Source: Aristolochia californica (Eukaryota > Streptophyta > Magnoliopsida > Piperales > Aristolochiaceae). Taken from it: a stretch of 64,000 bases of DNA. A program made the position numbers and the translations under genes. Shown here one piece after another: positions 1 to 13,329 of this stretch (position 1 is its first letter; each line of letters opens with the position of its first letter). Location of the stretch: the NCBI GenBank assembly GCA_029961685.1, contig JARWKL010000004.1, forward strand, positions 25,177,610 through 25,241,609, given 5' to 3'. Below the pieces are notes generated by a model. That model was not told the origin of the DNA, searched no databases, and saw only the letters and a list, made by a program, of their open reading frames with translations.

Positions 1-2022
1 CCACGTTCACTAGAGAATTTAATGTTATTCACTTTAAAAGGTTTTGATCCATAGGTCATTTGAGTCTTTAACATGTTTCAAGCTTGCATATCCATTTTTT
101 AAAACATGTGAAGAAAAATCTCTTACTTATAAAAATCTGGTGTATTAGGGTTGAACTTGTGGAATTTCCCAAACATGGAAAACAAAACTTTTGTGTTCAT
201 TTGTGGTGTGTGAATAAATTTTATATCCTCAGATTTTTTATTTCTTTGAGTTATTTTTCAATACATAAACTTTAAAATTTTCATTTTGTTGTGATCTATT
301 TGCCCTTTATGTCTTTTTTTGTTTACAAGATGTAGGGAAAGAAAAAACTCTAGCTTTGATTTAAGAAAAAAGTATATCTAAAATGGAAATGCACCAAGAA
401 CAAATGTAGAGAGAGACAATTCCAAAAAGTGTTTTTAATTTTTAGGGATTGTAAACTCTTTTTAGTTTTTATATATCAGGTTCTGGAATCGTCAGGAAAA
501 GGGGGAAGGGGGGATTTTTAAATGAGTGTTGACTCCCAATCCATAAATCATTCCTTAAAAACGTATAGCCCGTTACACATGAAAAATCACTTTACATTCA
601 TCTATGATCGTTAGGTCAGCTTTTTGTAAAAGGGCAAAATAATGGCATGTTTGACTCGGGTAAATATCCCACCGCACGTTCACTTGAGAATTTAATCCAA
701 TTCTCTTTAAAAGGTTTGGATCCACAGATAATTTGCATCTTTAACATGTATCAAGTTTGCAAATCTAGTTTTTTTAAAACATATGTTGAAAAATCTCTTT
801 CATATAAAATTCTAAGCTATTAGCGTTGAAATATTGGATTTTCCCAAACTTGGATAACAAAACTTTTGTGTTCCTTTGTGGTGTGTGAATAAATTTTCAT
901 GACTTAAATTTGTTTATTGCTTTAAATTCTTTCCATACATAAACTCTAAAATTTACATTTTGTTGTGATCTATTTCCCTTTAATATTTTTTTTTGTTACG
1001 AGATGAAGAGAAAGTGAAAACTCAAGCTTTGATTTCAGAAAAAAAGTATACATCAAAAATGGAAATGCACAATGCACAAATGCAGAGAGAGATATTTCAA
1101 AATAGTGTCTATAATTTTTAGGGATTGTAAACTCTTTTTATTTTTTATATATCTGGTTCTGCAATTTTTAGGAACAGGGGGAGGCGGGGGATTTTCAACT
1201 GAGTGGTGGCTTCCAATCCTTAAGTCATTCCTTATAAAAATATAGCCCATAATGCATGATAAATTATTTTACAATCATCTATGATCATTAGGGTTGCTTT
1301 TTGTAAATGGGCAAAATAATGGCTTGTTTGACTCAGGTAAATATCCCATCACACGTTCACTTGAGAATTTAATGTTTTCTCTTTAAAAGGTTTGGATCCA
1401 TAGGTCATTTGAATCTTTAACATGTTTCAAGCTTGCACATCCATTTTTTAAAACATGTGTAGAAAAATATCTTTGTTATAAATTTTGAGCTATTAGGGTT
1501 GCACTAGTGGAATTTCCCAAACTTGGAAAACAAAACTTTTGTGTTCATTTGTAGCGTGTGAATAAATTTTATTTTCAAACATTTGTTTATTATTTTAAAT
1601 TATTTCCATACATGAACTCTAAAATTTTTATTTTGTTGTGATCTATTTGGCTTTTATTTCTTTTTTTGTTTACGAGATGAAGGGAAAGTGAAAACTCAAG
1701 CTTTGATTTAAGAAAAAATTATACATCTAGAATGGAAATGCACAATGCGTGAATGTAGAGAGAGATAATTCCAAAATGTGTTTGTAATTTTTAGGGATTG
1801 TAAACTCTTTGTAGTTTTTATATATCAGGTTTTGCAATCGTCGGGAAAAGGGGGAGGTGGGGGATTTTTAACAGAGTGTTGACTCGCCATCTATAAGTCA
1901 TTCCTTATAAAAATATAGCCCGTTCCGCATGATAAATCACTTTACAATCATCTATGATCGTTAGGTCAGCTTTTTGTACATGGGCAAAATAATGGCTTGT
2001 TTGACTTGGGAAAATATCCCAC

Positions 2023-2663
2023 CGCACGTTCACTTCAGTATTTAATGTTACTCTCTTTAAAAAGTTTGAATCCATGGGTTATTTGCATCTTTAACATGTG
2101 TAGAAAAATCTATTTCTTATAAAATTCCGAGCTAGTAGGGTTGAACTAGTGGAATTTCAAAAACTTGGATAAGAAAACATTTGTGTTCATTTGAGGTGTG
2201 TGAATAAATTTTATATACTTATATTTGTTTATTATTTTAAATTCTTTCGATACATAAACTTTAAAATTTTCATTTTTTTGTGATCGATTTACCTTTAATC
2301 TCTTTTTTTGTTTACGAGATGAAGGGAGAGTGAAAACTCAAGCTTTGATTTATAAAAAAAGTATACAACTTTAATGGAAATGCACAATGCACAAATATAG
2401 AGAGAGATGATTCAAAAAAGTGTCTATATTTTTTAGGGATTGTAAATTCTTTTTAGTTCTCATATATCCAGATTTGCAATCATCGGGAAAAGGGGAAGGC
2501 CGGGGACTTTTAACAGAGTGTTGACTCCCAATCCATAAGTAATTCCTTACAAAAATATAGGCCATTACACATGATTAATCACTTTACAATCATCTATGAT
2601 CATTAGGTCAGCTTTTTGTAAATGGCAAAATAATGGCTTGTTTGACTCGGGTAAATATCCCAC
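2023..2663 (+). repeat. Monomer with dyad arm and loop deleted (641 bp)
   Basis: At 2092-2110 the text runs directly from CTTTAACATGT into GTAGAAAAATC. The stretch that normally lies between the two ACATGT motifs, including GCATGCATAT and the oligo-T run, is missing (about 33 bp). Since ACATGT occurs at both ends of the lost piece, deletion between short direct repeats is the simplest explanation. The rest of the unit is in register. Confidence 0.9.
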
Positions 2664-4963
2664 CGCACGTTCACTTGGGAATTTAATGTTATTCTCTTTA
2701 AAAGGTTTGGATCCATAGATCATTTGAATATTTAACATGTTTTAAGCATGCATATCTAGTTTTTAAAACATGTGTAGAAAAGCCTCTTCCGTATAAAATT
2801 CCGATTTATTAGGGTTGAACTAGTGGAATTTCCTAAACTTGGATAACAAAATTTTTGTGTTCATTTGTGGAGTGTGAATAAATTTTCTTTACTTACATTT
2901 TGATTATTGCTTTAAATTCTTTCCAAACATAAACTCCAAAATTTTCATTTTTTTGTGATATTTTTGCCTTTTATGTCTTTTTTTGTTAACGAGATGAAGG
3001 GAAATGGAAAACTCAAGCTTTGATTTAAGAAAAAAATATACATTTAAAAGTAGAAATTCTCAATGCACAAATGTAGAGAGAGATAATTCCAAAAACTGTC
3101 TTTATTTTTTAGGGATTGTAAATACTGCATTCTACGAGAAAAGGGGGAGGGTAGGGATTTTTCACTGAGTGGTTACTCCCAATCCATAAGTCATTCCTTA
3201 CAAAAATATTGCCTGTTATGTACGGTAAATCACTTTAAAATCATCTATGATCGTTAGGTCAACTTTTTGTAAATGGGCAAAATAATGGCTTGTTTGACAC
3301 GAGTAAATACCCCACCGCACGTTCACTTGTGGATTTAATGTTATTATCTTTAAAAGGTGTGGATCCATAGGTCATTATCATCTTTAACATGTTTCAAGCA
3401 TGCAAATTGATTTTTTAAAACATGTGTAGAAAAATCTCTTCCTTAAAAAATTTCGAGCTATTCGGGTTGATCTAGTGGAATTTCCCAAACTTGGATAACT
3501 AAACTTTAATGTTCATTTGTGGTGTGTGAATAAATTTTCTTTACTTACAGTTTGTTTATTGCTTAAAATTCTTTCCATACATAAACTCTAAAAAATTTAT
3601 TTTGGAGTGATCTATTTGCCTTTTCTCTCTTATTTTGTTTACGAGATTAAGGGAGAGTGAAAACTCAAGCTTTGATTTAAGAAAAAAGCATACATAAAAA
3701 ATGGAAATGCACACTGTAAAAATGTAGAGAGAGAAAATTCCAAAAAGTATCTATAATTTTTAGGGATTGTAAACTTTTTTTAGTTTTTATATAGTAGGTT
3801 CTGGAATCATAGGGAAAAAGAGGAGGGGTGGGATTTTTAACTGAGTGTTGACTCACAATCCATAAGTCATTCCTAACAAAGAATATAGCCCTTTACACAT
3901 GATAAATCACTTTAAAATCATCTATGATCATTAGGTCAAATTTTAGTTAATGGGCAAAATAATGGTTTATTTGACTCGGGTAAATAAGCCACCTCATGTT
4001 CAATTGAGAATTTATTGTTATTCTATTTAAAAGTTTGGATACATAAGGCATTTGCATCTTTAACATTTTTCAAGCATGCATATCCATTTTTTAAAACTTG
4101 TGTAAAGAAATCTCTTTCTTATAAAATTCCGAGCTATTAGGGTTGAAATAGTGGAATTTCTCAAACCTGGATAATAAAACTTTTGTGTTCATTTGTGGTG
4201 TGTGAATAAATTTTCTTTAATTACATTATTTTATTGCTTTAAATTCTTGCCATACATAAACTCTAAAACTTTAATTTTGTTGGGATCTATTTGACTTTTA
4301 TCTCTTTTTTTGTTTACGAGATGAAGGGAAAGTGAAAATCGAAGCTTTGATTTAAGAAAAAGTATAATGCTAAAATGGAAATGCACAATGCACAAATGTA
4401 GAGATAGATAATTCCAAAAAGTGTCTGTAAGTTTTAGGGTTTGTAAATTCCTTTTAGTTTTTATATATCAGGTTCTGCAATCGTCGGGAAAAAGAGGAGG
4501 GGTAGGATTTTTAACTGAGTGTTGACTCCCAATCCATGAGTCATTCCTTAAAAAAAATATAGCCCATTACGCATGATAAATCACTTTACGATCATATATG
4601 ATCGTTAGGTTAGCTTTTTGTAAATGGGCAAAATAATGGGTTATTTCACTCAGGTAAATATCCCAACACACGTTCACTTGAGAATTTATTGTTATTCTAT
4701 ATGAAAGGTTTCGTGGATCCATAGGTCATTTGCATCTTTATCATGTTTCAAGCATGCATATCTATATTTTAAAACATGTATAGAAAAATCTCTTTCTCAT
4801 AAAATTCCGAGCTATTTGGGTTGAACTAGTAGAATTTCCCAAACTTGGATAACAAAAGTTTTATGTTCATTTGTAGTGTGTGAATAAATTTTCTTGACTT
4901 TGATTTGTTTATTGCTTTAAATTCTTTCTATACATAAACTCTAAAATTTTCATTTTGTTGTGA

Positions 4964-5361
4964 TCTATTTCACTTTAATATCTTTTTTTGTTTACGAGAT
5001 GAAGAGAAAGTGAAAACTCAAGCTTTGATTTCAGAAAAAAGAAAACATCTAAAATAGAAATGCAAAATGCACAAATGTAGAGAGAGATAATTCCAAAAAG
5101 TGTTTGTAATTTTTAGGGATTGTAAACTCTTTTTAGTTTTTATATATCAGGTTATCCAATTGTCTATTTGGTTTTTATTTCTTTTTTTATTTACGAGATG
5201 AAGGGAAAGTGAAAACTCAAGCTTTGGTTTTAGAAAAAGTATACATCTAGAAAGGAAATACTCAATACACAAATGTAGAGAGAGATAATTCAAAAAAGTG
5301 TCTTTAATTTTATGGGATTGTAAACTCTTTTTAGTTTTTATATATCTGGATCTGCAATCAT
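4964..5361 (+). repeat. Out-of-register 199-bp partial duplication within a monomer
   Basis: After TATATATCAGGTTATCCAATTGTC (split by the junction near 5163) the sequence jumps back to the TCTATTTG position of the monomer, so the stretch from there to the G-rich patch is present twice (4964-5162 and about 5163-5361). The copies are not identical: the first has AGAGAAAGTG and lacks the usual GTATACATC, the second has AGGGAAAGTG and GTATACATCTAGAAAGG. This points to unequal exchange between two different monomers, joined at a shared TC, rather than a simple local duplication. It makes this unit 876 bp long. Confidence 0.88.
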
Positions 5362-7560
5362 TGGGAAAAGGGGGAGGCGGGGGATTTTTAACTGAGTGTT
5401 GAATCCCAATCCATAAGTCATTCATTAAAAAAATATAGCCCCTTGCGCATGATAAATCACTTTACAATCATCTATGATCGTTATGTTAGCTTTTTGTAAA
5501 TGGGAAAAATAATGGCTTATTTGACTCTTGTAAATATCCCACTGCACATTCACTTGAGAATTTTATGTTATTCTCATAAAAAGGTTTGGACCCATAGGTC
5601 ATTTGCATCTTTCACATGTTTCAATCATGCATATCCTTTTTTTAAAACATGTGTAGAAAAATCTCTTTCTTATAAAATTCTGAGCCATTAGGGTTGAACT
5701 AGTGGAATTTCTCAAACTTGGATAACAAAACTTTTGTGTTCATTTGTGGTGTGTGAATAATTTTTTTTTATTTTGTCTATTGCTTTAAATTCTTTCCAAA
5801 CATAAACTCCAAAATTTTCTTTTTTCTTTGTGATATTTTTGCCTTTTATGTCTTTTTTTGTTAACGAGATGAAGGGAAATGGAAAACTCAAGCTTTGATT
5901 TAAGACAAAAGTATACATTTAAAATATAAATTATAATTGCACAAATGTAGAGAGAGATAATTCCAAAAAGTGACTTTATTTTTTAGGGATTGTAAACTCT
6001 TTTTAGTTTTTGTATATCAGGTACTGCAGTCGTCGGTAAAAGATGCAGGCAGAGGGTTGTTAACTAAGTTTTGACGCCCAATCTAAAAGTTATTCCTTAT
6101 AAAAATATAGCCCGTTCCACGTAATAAATCACTTTACAATCATCTTCGATCGGTAGGTCAACTTTTTGTAAATGGGGAAAATAATGGCTTGTTTGACTTG
6201 GGTCAATATCCCACCGCACATTCACTTGAGAATTTAATGTTATTCTCTTTAAAAGGTTTGGATCGATAGGTCATTCGCACCTTTAACATGTTTCAAAAAT
6301 GCATATCCATTTTTTAAAACATGTGTAGAAAAATCTCTTTGTTTCAAAATTTTGAGCTATTAAGGATGAACAATTGGAATTTCGCAAACTTGGATAACAA
6401 AACATTTGTGTTCATTTGCAAAGTGTGAATAAATTTTCTTTACTTATATTTTTTTATTCCGTTAAATTCTTTCCATACATAAACTCTAAAATTTTCATTT
6501 TGTAGTGATCTGTTTGCCTTTTATCTCTTTTTTTTTTACGAGTTGATGGGAAAGTGAAAACTAAAGTTTTGATTTAATAAAAAAGTATACATGTAAAATG
6601 GACATGCACAATGCACAAATGTAGAGAGAGATAATTCCAAAATGTGTCTGTATATTTTAGGGACTGTAAACTCTTTTTTGTTTTTATATATCAGGCTCGG
6701 CAATCGTCTGGAGATGAGGGAGGCGGGGGATTTTTAAAAGAGTGTTGACTCCCTATCCATAAGTCATTCCTTAAAAAAATATAGCTCGTTATGCATGATA
6801 ATTCACTTTTCAATCATTTATGATCGTTAGGTCAGCTTTTTGTAAATGGGCAAAATAATGGCTTGTTTGACTCGGGTAAATATCCCACCGCACGTTCACT
6901 TGTGAATTGAATGTTATTATCTTTAAAAGGTGTGGATCCATATGTCATTTTCATATTTAACATGTTTCAAGCATGCAAATCCATTTTTGAAAACATGTGT
7001 AGAAAAATCTCTTCCTAAAACATTCCGAGCTATTTGGGTTCAACTAATGGAATTTCCCAAACATGGATAACAAAAATTTTGTGATCAGTTGTGGTGTGTG
7101 GATAAATTTTCTTTCCTTGTATTTGTTATTGCTTTAAATTATTTCCATACATAAACTCTAAAATTTTCTTCTTGTTGTGTTCTATTTTCCTTTTCTCTTT
7201 TTTTGTTTACAAGATGAAGGGAAAGTGAAAACTCCAGCTTTGATTTAAGAAAAAAGTACACATTGAAAATGGAAATGCACAATTAACAAATGTAGAGAGA
7301 GATAATTCCAAAAAGTGTCTCTAATTTTTAGGGATTTTAAACACTTTTTTTCTTTTTATATATTTGGTTCTGCAGTCGTTAGGAAAAGGGGGAGGCAGGG
7401 GATTTTTAACTAAGTGTTGACACCCAATCCAAATGTTATTCCTTAAAAAAATATAGCCCGTTACGCATGAAAAATCACTTTACAATCATCTTTGATCGTT
7501 AGGTCAGCTTTTTTTAAATGGGCAAAATATTGGCTTGTTTGGTTCGGGTAAATATCTCAC

Positions 7561-7984
7561 CGCACGTTCACTTGGGAATTTAATGTTATTCTCTTTAGAA
7601 GGTTTGGGTCCATAGGTCATTAACACCTTTAACATGTTTCAAACATGCATATCCATTTTTTAAAACGTGTGTAGAAAAATCTCTTTCATACCAAATTTTG
7701 AACTATTAAGGATGAACAAGAGGAATTTCACAAACTTGGATAAAAAACTTTTGTTTTAATTTGTGGTGTATGAATAAATTTTCTTTACTTACATTTGCTT
7801 ATTGCTTTAAATTCTTTCCATGCATAAATTCTAAAATTTTCATTTTGTTGTGATCTATTTTCCTTTTATCTCTTTAACTGAGTGTTGACTCCAATTCCAT
7901 AAGTCATTCCTTACAAAAATATAGCCCGTTACACATAAATAATCACTTTACAATCATCTATGATCATTAATAAAAATATCCAAC
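7561..7984 (+). repeat. Truncated monomer (424 bp) with two deletions
   Basis: At about 7871-7876, TTTTATCTCTTT runs straight into AACTGAGTGTTGACT, so roughly 200 bp between the first oligo-T tract and the G-rich patch are gone; a T-run is shared by both ends. A second gap of about 50 bp lies near 7968-7972, where ATGATCATTAA joins TAAAAATATCC and the AAATGGGCAAAATAATGG segment is lost. Flanking units are in normal register. Confidence 0.9.
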
Positions 7985-8608
7985 CGGACATTCACTTGAG
8001 AATTTAATGTTATTTACTTTGAAAGGTTTGGATCCCTTGGTCATTTGCGTTTTTAACATGTTTCAAGCATGCATATCAGGTTTTCCCAAACTTGGAATTC
8101 CCAAAACTTGGATAACAAAACTTTTGTGTTCATTTGTGGTGTGTGAATAGATTTTTGTTCCGCACATTTGTTATTGCATCGAGTTCTTTCGATACATAAA
8201 CTCAAAAATTTTCATTTTGTTGTGATCTATTTTCCTTTTATCTCTTTTTTTGTTTACTAGATAAAGGGATAGTGAAAACTCTAGCTTTGATTTCAGAAAA
8301 AAGTATACATCTAAATTGGAAATGCCCAATGAACAAATGTAGAGAGAGATAATTCCAAAAAGTGTCTGTAATTTTTAGGGATTGTAAACTCTTTTTAGTT
8401 CTTATATATCAGGTTCTGCAATCGTCGGGAAAAAGGGCAAGCAGGGGATTTTTAACTGAGTGTTGACTCTCAATCCATAAGTCATTCCTTAAAAAAATAT
8501 AGCCCATTACACTTGATAAATCACTTTACAATCATCTATGATCGTTATGTCAGCTTTTTGTAAATGGGCGAAATTAAGGCTTGTTTGACTCGGGTAAATA
8601 ACCCACCA
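7985..8608 (+). repeat. Monomer with dyad-downstream deletion and small duplication
   Basis: At 8077-8082, GCATGCATATC is followed by AGGTTTTCCCAAACTTGG, so about 70 bp are missing: the second dyad arm and the TTAGGGTTGAACTAG segment. Immediately after, TTCCCAAACTTGGA is repeated almost exactly at 8083-8096 and 8098-8112. Another rearrangement sits just upstream in the preceding unit, which makes 7.87-8.11 kb the most scrambled stretch in this part of the array. Confidence 0.87.
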
Positions 8609-9941
8609 CACGTTCAGTTGAGAATTTAATGTTATTCTCTTTAAAAGGTTTGGATCCATTGGTCATTTGTGTCTTTAACATGTTTCAAGCATGCATATCC
8701 ATTTTTTAAAACATGTGAAGAAAAATCTCTTACTTATGAAATTTCAACTTATTAGGGTTGAACTTGTGGAATTTCTCAAACTTGGATAGAAAAACTTTTG
8801 TGTTCATTTGTGGTGTGTGAACAAATTTTCTTTCCTCACATTTGTTATTGCTATACATAAACTCTAAATTTTTCAATTTGTTGTAATCTATTTATTTTTT
8901 ATCTCTTTTTTTGTCTACAAGATGTTGGGAAAGTGAAAACTCTAGCTTTGATATAAGAAAAAAGTATACATCTAAAATTGAAATGCACCATGAACAAATG
9001 TAGAGAGAGATAATTCCAAAAAGTGTTTGTAATTTTTAGCTATTGTAAACTCTTTTTTCTTTTTATATATTAGGTCCTGCAGTCATCGGAAAAAAGGGGA
9101 AGGGGGGATTTTTAACTGAGTGTTGACTCCCAATCCTTATGTTATTCCTTAAAAAAATATAGCCCGCTACGCATGAAAAGTCACTTTACAATCACCTTTG
9201 ATCGTTACGTCAGCTTTTTGTAAATGGGCAAAATAATGGCTTGTTTGGCTCGGGTAAATATCCCAACGCACGTTCACTAGAAAATTTAATTTTATGCTCT
9301 TTAAAAGGTTTGCATCCATAGGTCATTCGCACCTCTAACATGTTTCAAACATGCATATCCATTTTTTAAAACATGTGTAGAAAAATCTCTTTTCTTTCAA
9401 AATTTTGATCTATTAAGGATGAACTAGTGGAATTTCGCAAACTTGGATAACAAAACTTTTGTGTTCATTTGTGGTGTGTGAATAAATTTTCTTTACTTAA
9501 ATTTGTATATTGCTTTAAATTCTTTCCATACATAAACTCTAAAATTTTCATTTTGTTGTGATCTATTTGCCTTTTATCTCTGTTTTTGTTTACGAGTTGA
9601 TGGGAAAGTGAAAACTCAATTTTGATTTAATAAAAAAGTATACATCTAAAATGGAAATGCACAATGCACAAATGTAGAGATAGATAATTCCAAAAAGTGT
9701 CTGTAATTTTTAGGGATTGTAAAATCTTTCTAGATTTTATCTATCAGGTTCAGCAATCGTCAGGAAAAGGGGGAGGCGGGGGATTTTTAACCAAGTGTTG
9801 ACTCCCAATCCGTAAGTCATTCCTTTCAAAAATATAGCCCGTTAAGCAAGATCAATCACTTTACAATCATCGATGATCGTTAGGTGACCTTTTTGTAAAT
9901 GGGCAAAACAATGGCATGTTTGACTCGGGTAATTATCCCAC

Positions 9942-10530
9942 CGCACGTTCACTTGAGAATTTAATGTTATTCTCTTTAAAAGGTTTGGATCCAGTGGTCA
10001 TTTGCATCTTTAACATGCTTCAAGCATGCATATCCATTTTTTAAAACATGTGTTGAAAAATCTCTTTCTTATAAAATTCCAAGCTATTAGGGTAGAACTA
10101 GTGTAATTTCCCAAACTTGGGCAACAAAGCTTTTGTGTTTATTTGTGCTGTGTGCATAAATTTTCTTTCCTTACATCGGTTATTGCTTTGAATTTATTCC
10201 AAACATACACTCAAAAATTTTCATTTTGTTGTGATCTATTTGCCTTTAATCTCTTTTTTTGTTTACGAGATGAAGGGAAAGTGAAAACTCTAACTTTGAT
10301 TTAAGAAAAAAGTATACATCTAAAATGGAAATGCACAATGCACAAACGTAGGGAAAAGGGGGCCGCAGGGGATTTTTAACTGAGTGTTGACTCCAAATCC
10401 ATAAGTCATTCCTTAAAAAAAAATAGCCCGTTACGTATGATAAATCACTTTAGATTCATCTATGATAGATAGGGCAGCTTTTTGTAAATGGGCAAAATAA
10501 TGGCTTGTTTGACTCAGGTAAATATCCCAC
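9942..10530 (+). repeat. Monomer with ~85-bp deletion ending in the G-rich patch (589 bp)
   Basis: At 10347-10352, CACAAACGTAG joins GGAAAAGGGGG. The lost part is the AGAGAGATAATTCC to TATATATCAGG stretch, including the minus-strand TATATAAA motif. A single G is shared at the breakpoint. The G-rich patch is retained but altered to GGGGGCCGCAGGGG. Confidence 0.9.
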
Positions 10531-13329
10531 CGCATGTTCACTTGAGAATTTAATGTTATTCACTTTAGAAGGATTGGATCCATAGGTCATTTACATCTTT
10601 AACATGTTTCAAGCATTCATATCCATTTTTTAAAACATGTGTAGAAAAATCTCTTTCTTATAAAATTCCAAGCTATTAGGGTTGAACTAGTGGAATTTCC
10701 CAAACATGGATAACAAAAATTTTGTGTTCATTTGTGGTGTGTGAATAAATTTTCTTTATTTACATTTTGTTAATTTCTTTAAAGTCTTTCTATACCTAAG
10801 CTCTAAAATTTCCATTTTCTTGTGGTCTATTTGCCTTTTATCACTTTTCTTTTTAGGAGAAGAAGGGAAAGTGAAAACGCAAACTTTGATTTAAGAAAAA
10901 ATTATACATCTAAGATGGAAATGCACAGTGCACAAATGTGGAGAGAGATAATTCCAAAAAGTGTCTGTAATTTTTAGGGATTGTAAACTCTTTTTAGTTT
11001 TTATATATCATGTTCTACAATCGTCGGGAAAAGGTGGAGGCGGGGGATTTTTAATCGAGTGTTGACTCCCAATCCATAAGTCATTCCTTAAAAAAATATA
11101 GCCCGTTACGTATGATCAATCACTTTACAATGATCTATGATCGTTAGGTTAGCTTTTTTGTAATTGGGCAAAATAATAGCTTGTTTGACTCGGGTAAATA
11201 TCCCATCGCACGTTCACTTGAGAATTTAATGTTATTCTCTTTAAAAGGTTTGGATCCATAGGTCAGAGTCATCTTTAACATGTTTCTAGCATGCATATCC
11301 CTTTTTTAAAACAAGTGTAGAAAAATCTCTTTCTTATAAAATTCCGAGCTATTAGGGTTGAACTAGTGGAACTACCCAAACTTGGAAAACAAAACTTTTG
11401 TGTTCATTTGTGGTGTGTGAATACATTTTATTTACTTACATTTTTTTATTGTTTTAAATTCTTTCCATAGATAAACTCTAACATTTTCATTTTGTTGTGA
11501 TCAATTTGCCTTTTATCTCTTTTTTTGTTTACGAGATGAAGGGAAAGAGAAAACTCAAGCTTTGATTTAAAAGAAAAATATACATCTAGAATGTAAATGC
11601 ACAATGCAAAAATGTAGGGAAAGATAAATCCAAAAAGTGTCCGTAATTTTTAGGGATTGTAAACTATTTTTAGTTTTTATATATCAAGATCTGCAATCAT
11701 CGGAAAAAGGGGGAGGAAGAGGATTTTTAACTAAGTGTTGACTCCCAATCCATAAGTCATTCCTTACAAAAATATAGCCCGTTACGAAGGATAAATCACT
11801 CTACAATCATCTATGATCGTTAGGTTAGCTTTTTGTAAATGAACAAAATAATGGCTTGTTTGACTCGGGTAAATATCCTACTACAGTTTCACTTGATAAT
11901 TTAATGTTATTCTCTTTAAAAGGTTTGGATCTATAGGTGATTTGCATCTTTGACATGTTTCATGGATGCATATCCATTTTTTAAAACAAGTGTAAAAAAA
12001 TCCCTTTCTTATAAAATTCTGAGCTATAAGGGTTGAACTAGTGGAATTTCCCAAACTTGGATAACAAAACTTTTGTGTTAATTTGGGGGTGTGAATAAAT
12101 TTTCTTAACTTAAATTTTGTTTATTGCTTTTAATTCTTTCTATACATCAACTCTAAAATTTTCATTTTGTTGTGATCTATTTGCCTTTTATCTCTTTTTT
12201 TGTTTATGATAATGGAAAATCAAGCTTTGATTTAAGAAAAAATTATACATCTAAAATGGAAATGCACAATGTACAAATGTAGAGAGAGATAATTCAAAAA
12301 AGTTCCTTTAATTTTTAGGGATTATAAACTCTTTTTAGTTTTTGTATATCAAGTTCTGCAATCTACGAGAAAAGCGAGAGGTGGGAGATTTTTAACTAAG
12401 TGTTGACTCCGAATCCATAAGTCATTTCTTACAAAAATATAGCCCATTACGCATGATAAATCAGTTTACAATCATCTATGCTCGTTACGTCAGCTTTTTG
12501 TTAAAGGGCAAAATAATGCCTTGTTTCACTCGATTAAATATCCTACAGCACGTTCACTTGAGAATTTAATGTTGTTCTCTTTAAAAGGTTTGGATCCATA
12601 GTTCATTTGCATCTTTAACATGTTTCAAGAATGCATATCCATTTTTTAAAACATGTGTAGAAAAATCTCATTCTTATAAAATTTTGAGGAATTAGGGTTG
12701 AACCAGTAGAATTTCCCAAAGTTGGATAACAAAATTTTTGTGTTCATTTGTGTTGTGTGAATAAATTTTCTTTCCTCACTTTTGTTATTGCTTTGAGTTC
12801 TTTCGATACACAAACACTAAAATTTTCCTTTTGTTGTGATCTATTTACCTTTTATTTCTTTTTTTATTTACAAGATGAAGGGAAAGTGAAAACTCAAGCT
12901 TTGATTTAAGAAAAAAATATACATCAAGAATTGAAATGCACATTGCACAAATGTAGAGAGAGATAATTCCAAAAAGTGTCAGTAGTTTTTAGGGCTTGTA
13001 AACTCTTTTTAGTTTTTATATATCAGGTTCTGCAATCGTCGGGAAAAGGGGGAGGTGGGGGATTTTTAACAGAGTATTGACTCCAAATCCATAAGTCATT
13101 CCTTAAAAAAATATAGCCCGTTACACAAGATAAATCACTTTACTATCATTTATGATCGTTAGGTCACCTTGTTGTAAATGGGCAAAATAATGGCTTGTTT
13201 GAGTTGGGTAAATATCCCACCACCCGTTCACTTGAAAATTTAATGTTATTCTTTATAAAAGGTTTGGATCCATAGGTCATTTGATTTTTTAAATTGTTTC
13301 AAGCATGCATATCCATTTTTTAAAACATG

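Larger units (their letters stand above)
1..6212 (+). repeat. Diverged monomers, block 1 (9 units)
   Basis: Unit starts are near 1, 673, 1350, 2023, 2664, 3316, 3991, 4667 and 5543. The unit at 2023 is short because of a deletion in the dyad, the unit at 2664 has lost about 27 bp near 3120, and the unit at 4667 is 876 bp long through an internal duplication. The second half of the 2664 unit (about 2880-3040) and of the 5543 unit (about 5770-5935) share rare variants: AAACTCCAAAATTTTC, GTGATATTTTTGCC, GTTAACGAGATG and GGGAAATGGAAAAC. They are therefore copies of one subtype set four units apart. No gene is visible. Confidence 0.93.
6213..10530 (+). repeat. Diverged monomers, block 2, rich in deletions (7 units)
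   Basis: Unit starts are near 6213, 6888, 7561, 7985, 8609, 9268 and 9942. Units 6213, 7561 and 9268 are one subtype: each has CACCT in place of the common CATCT, ATTAAGGATGAAC for ATTAGGGTTGAAC, and a preceding CTGCAGTC (6016, 7370, 9075) that creates a PstI site. The 6888 unit resembles the 3316 unit (TTATTATCTTTAAAAGGTGT). The two units between 7561 and 8608 and the unit at 9942 carry large deletions listed separately. No gene is visible. Confidence 0.92.

Noticed and set aside
84..275. Plus-strand open frames of 60-75 codons rich in F, L and K (also near 5500, 31623, 37353, 54054, 55412, 57370)
   Set aside because: Composition reflects AT-rich repeat sequence; the frames are not kept between units and there is no consistent start or coding signal.
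1053..1250. Recurring minus-strand open frame (P-rich stretch PPPPP followed by TRYIK-like residues), also near 2371, 5147, 27632, 40084, 58864 and 59538
   Set aside because: It is the same part of the monomer read each time; the proline run is the G-rich patch on the other strand. Most units break the frame with stops or frameshifts, lengths vary at random up to under 100 codons, and no domain is recognisable.
1493..1505. TTAGGGTT and TTTAGGG motifs in each monomer as interstitial telomere repeats
   Set aside because: Each occurs as a single copy per monomer with no tandem run, so it is a chance match.
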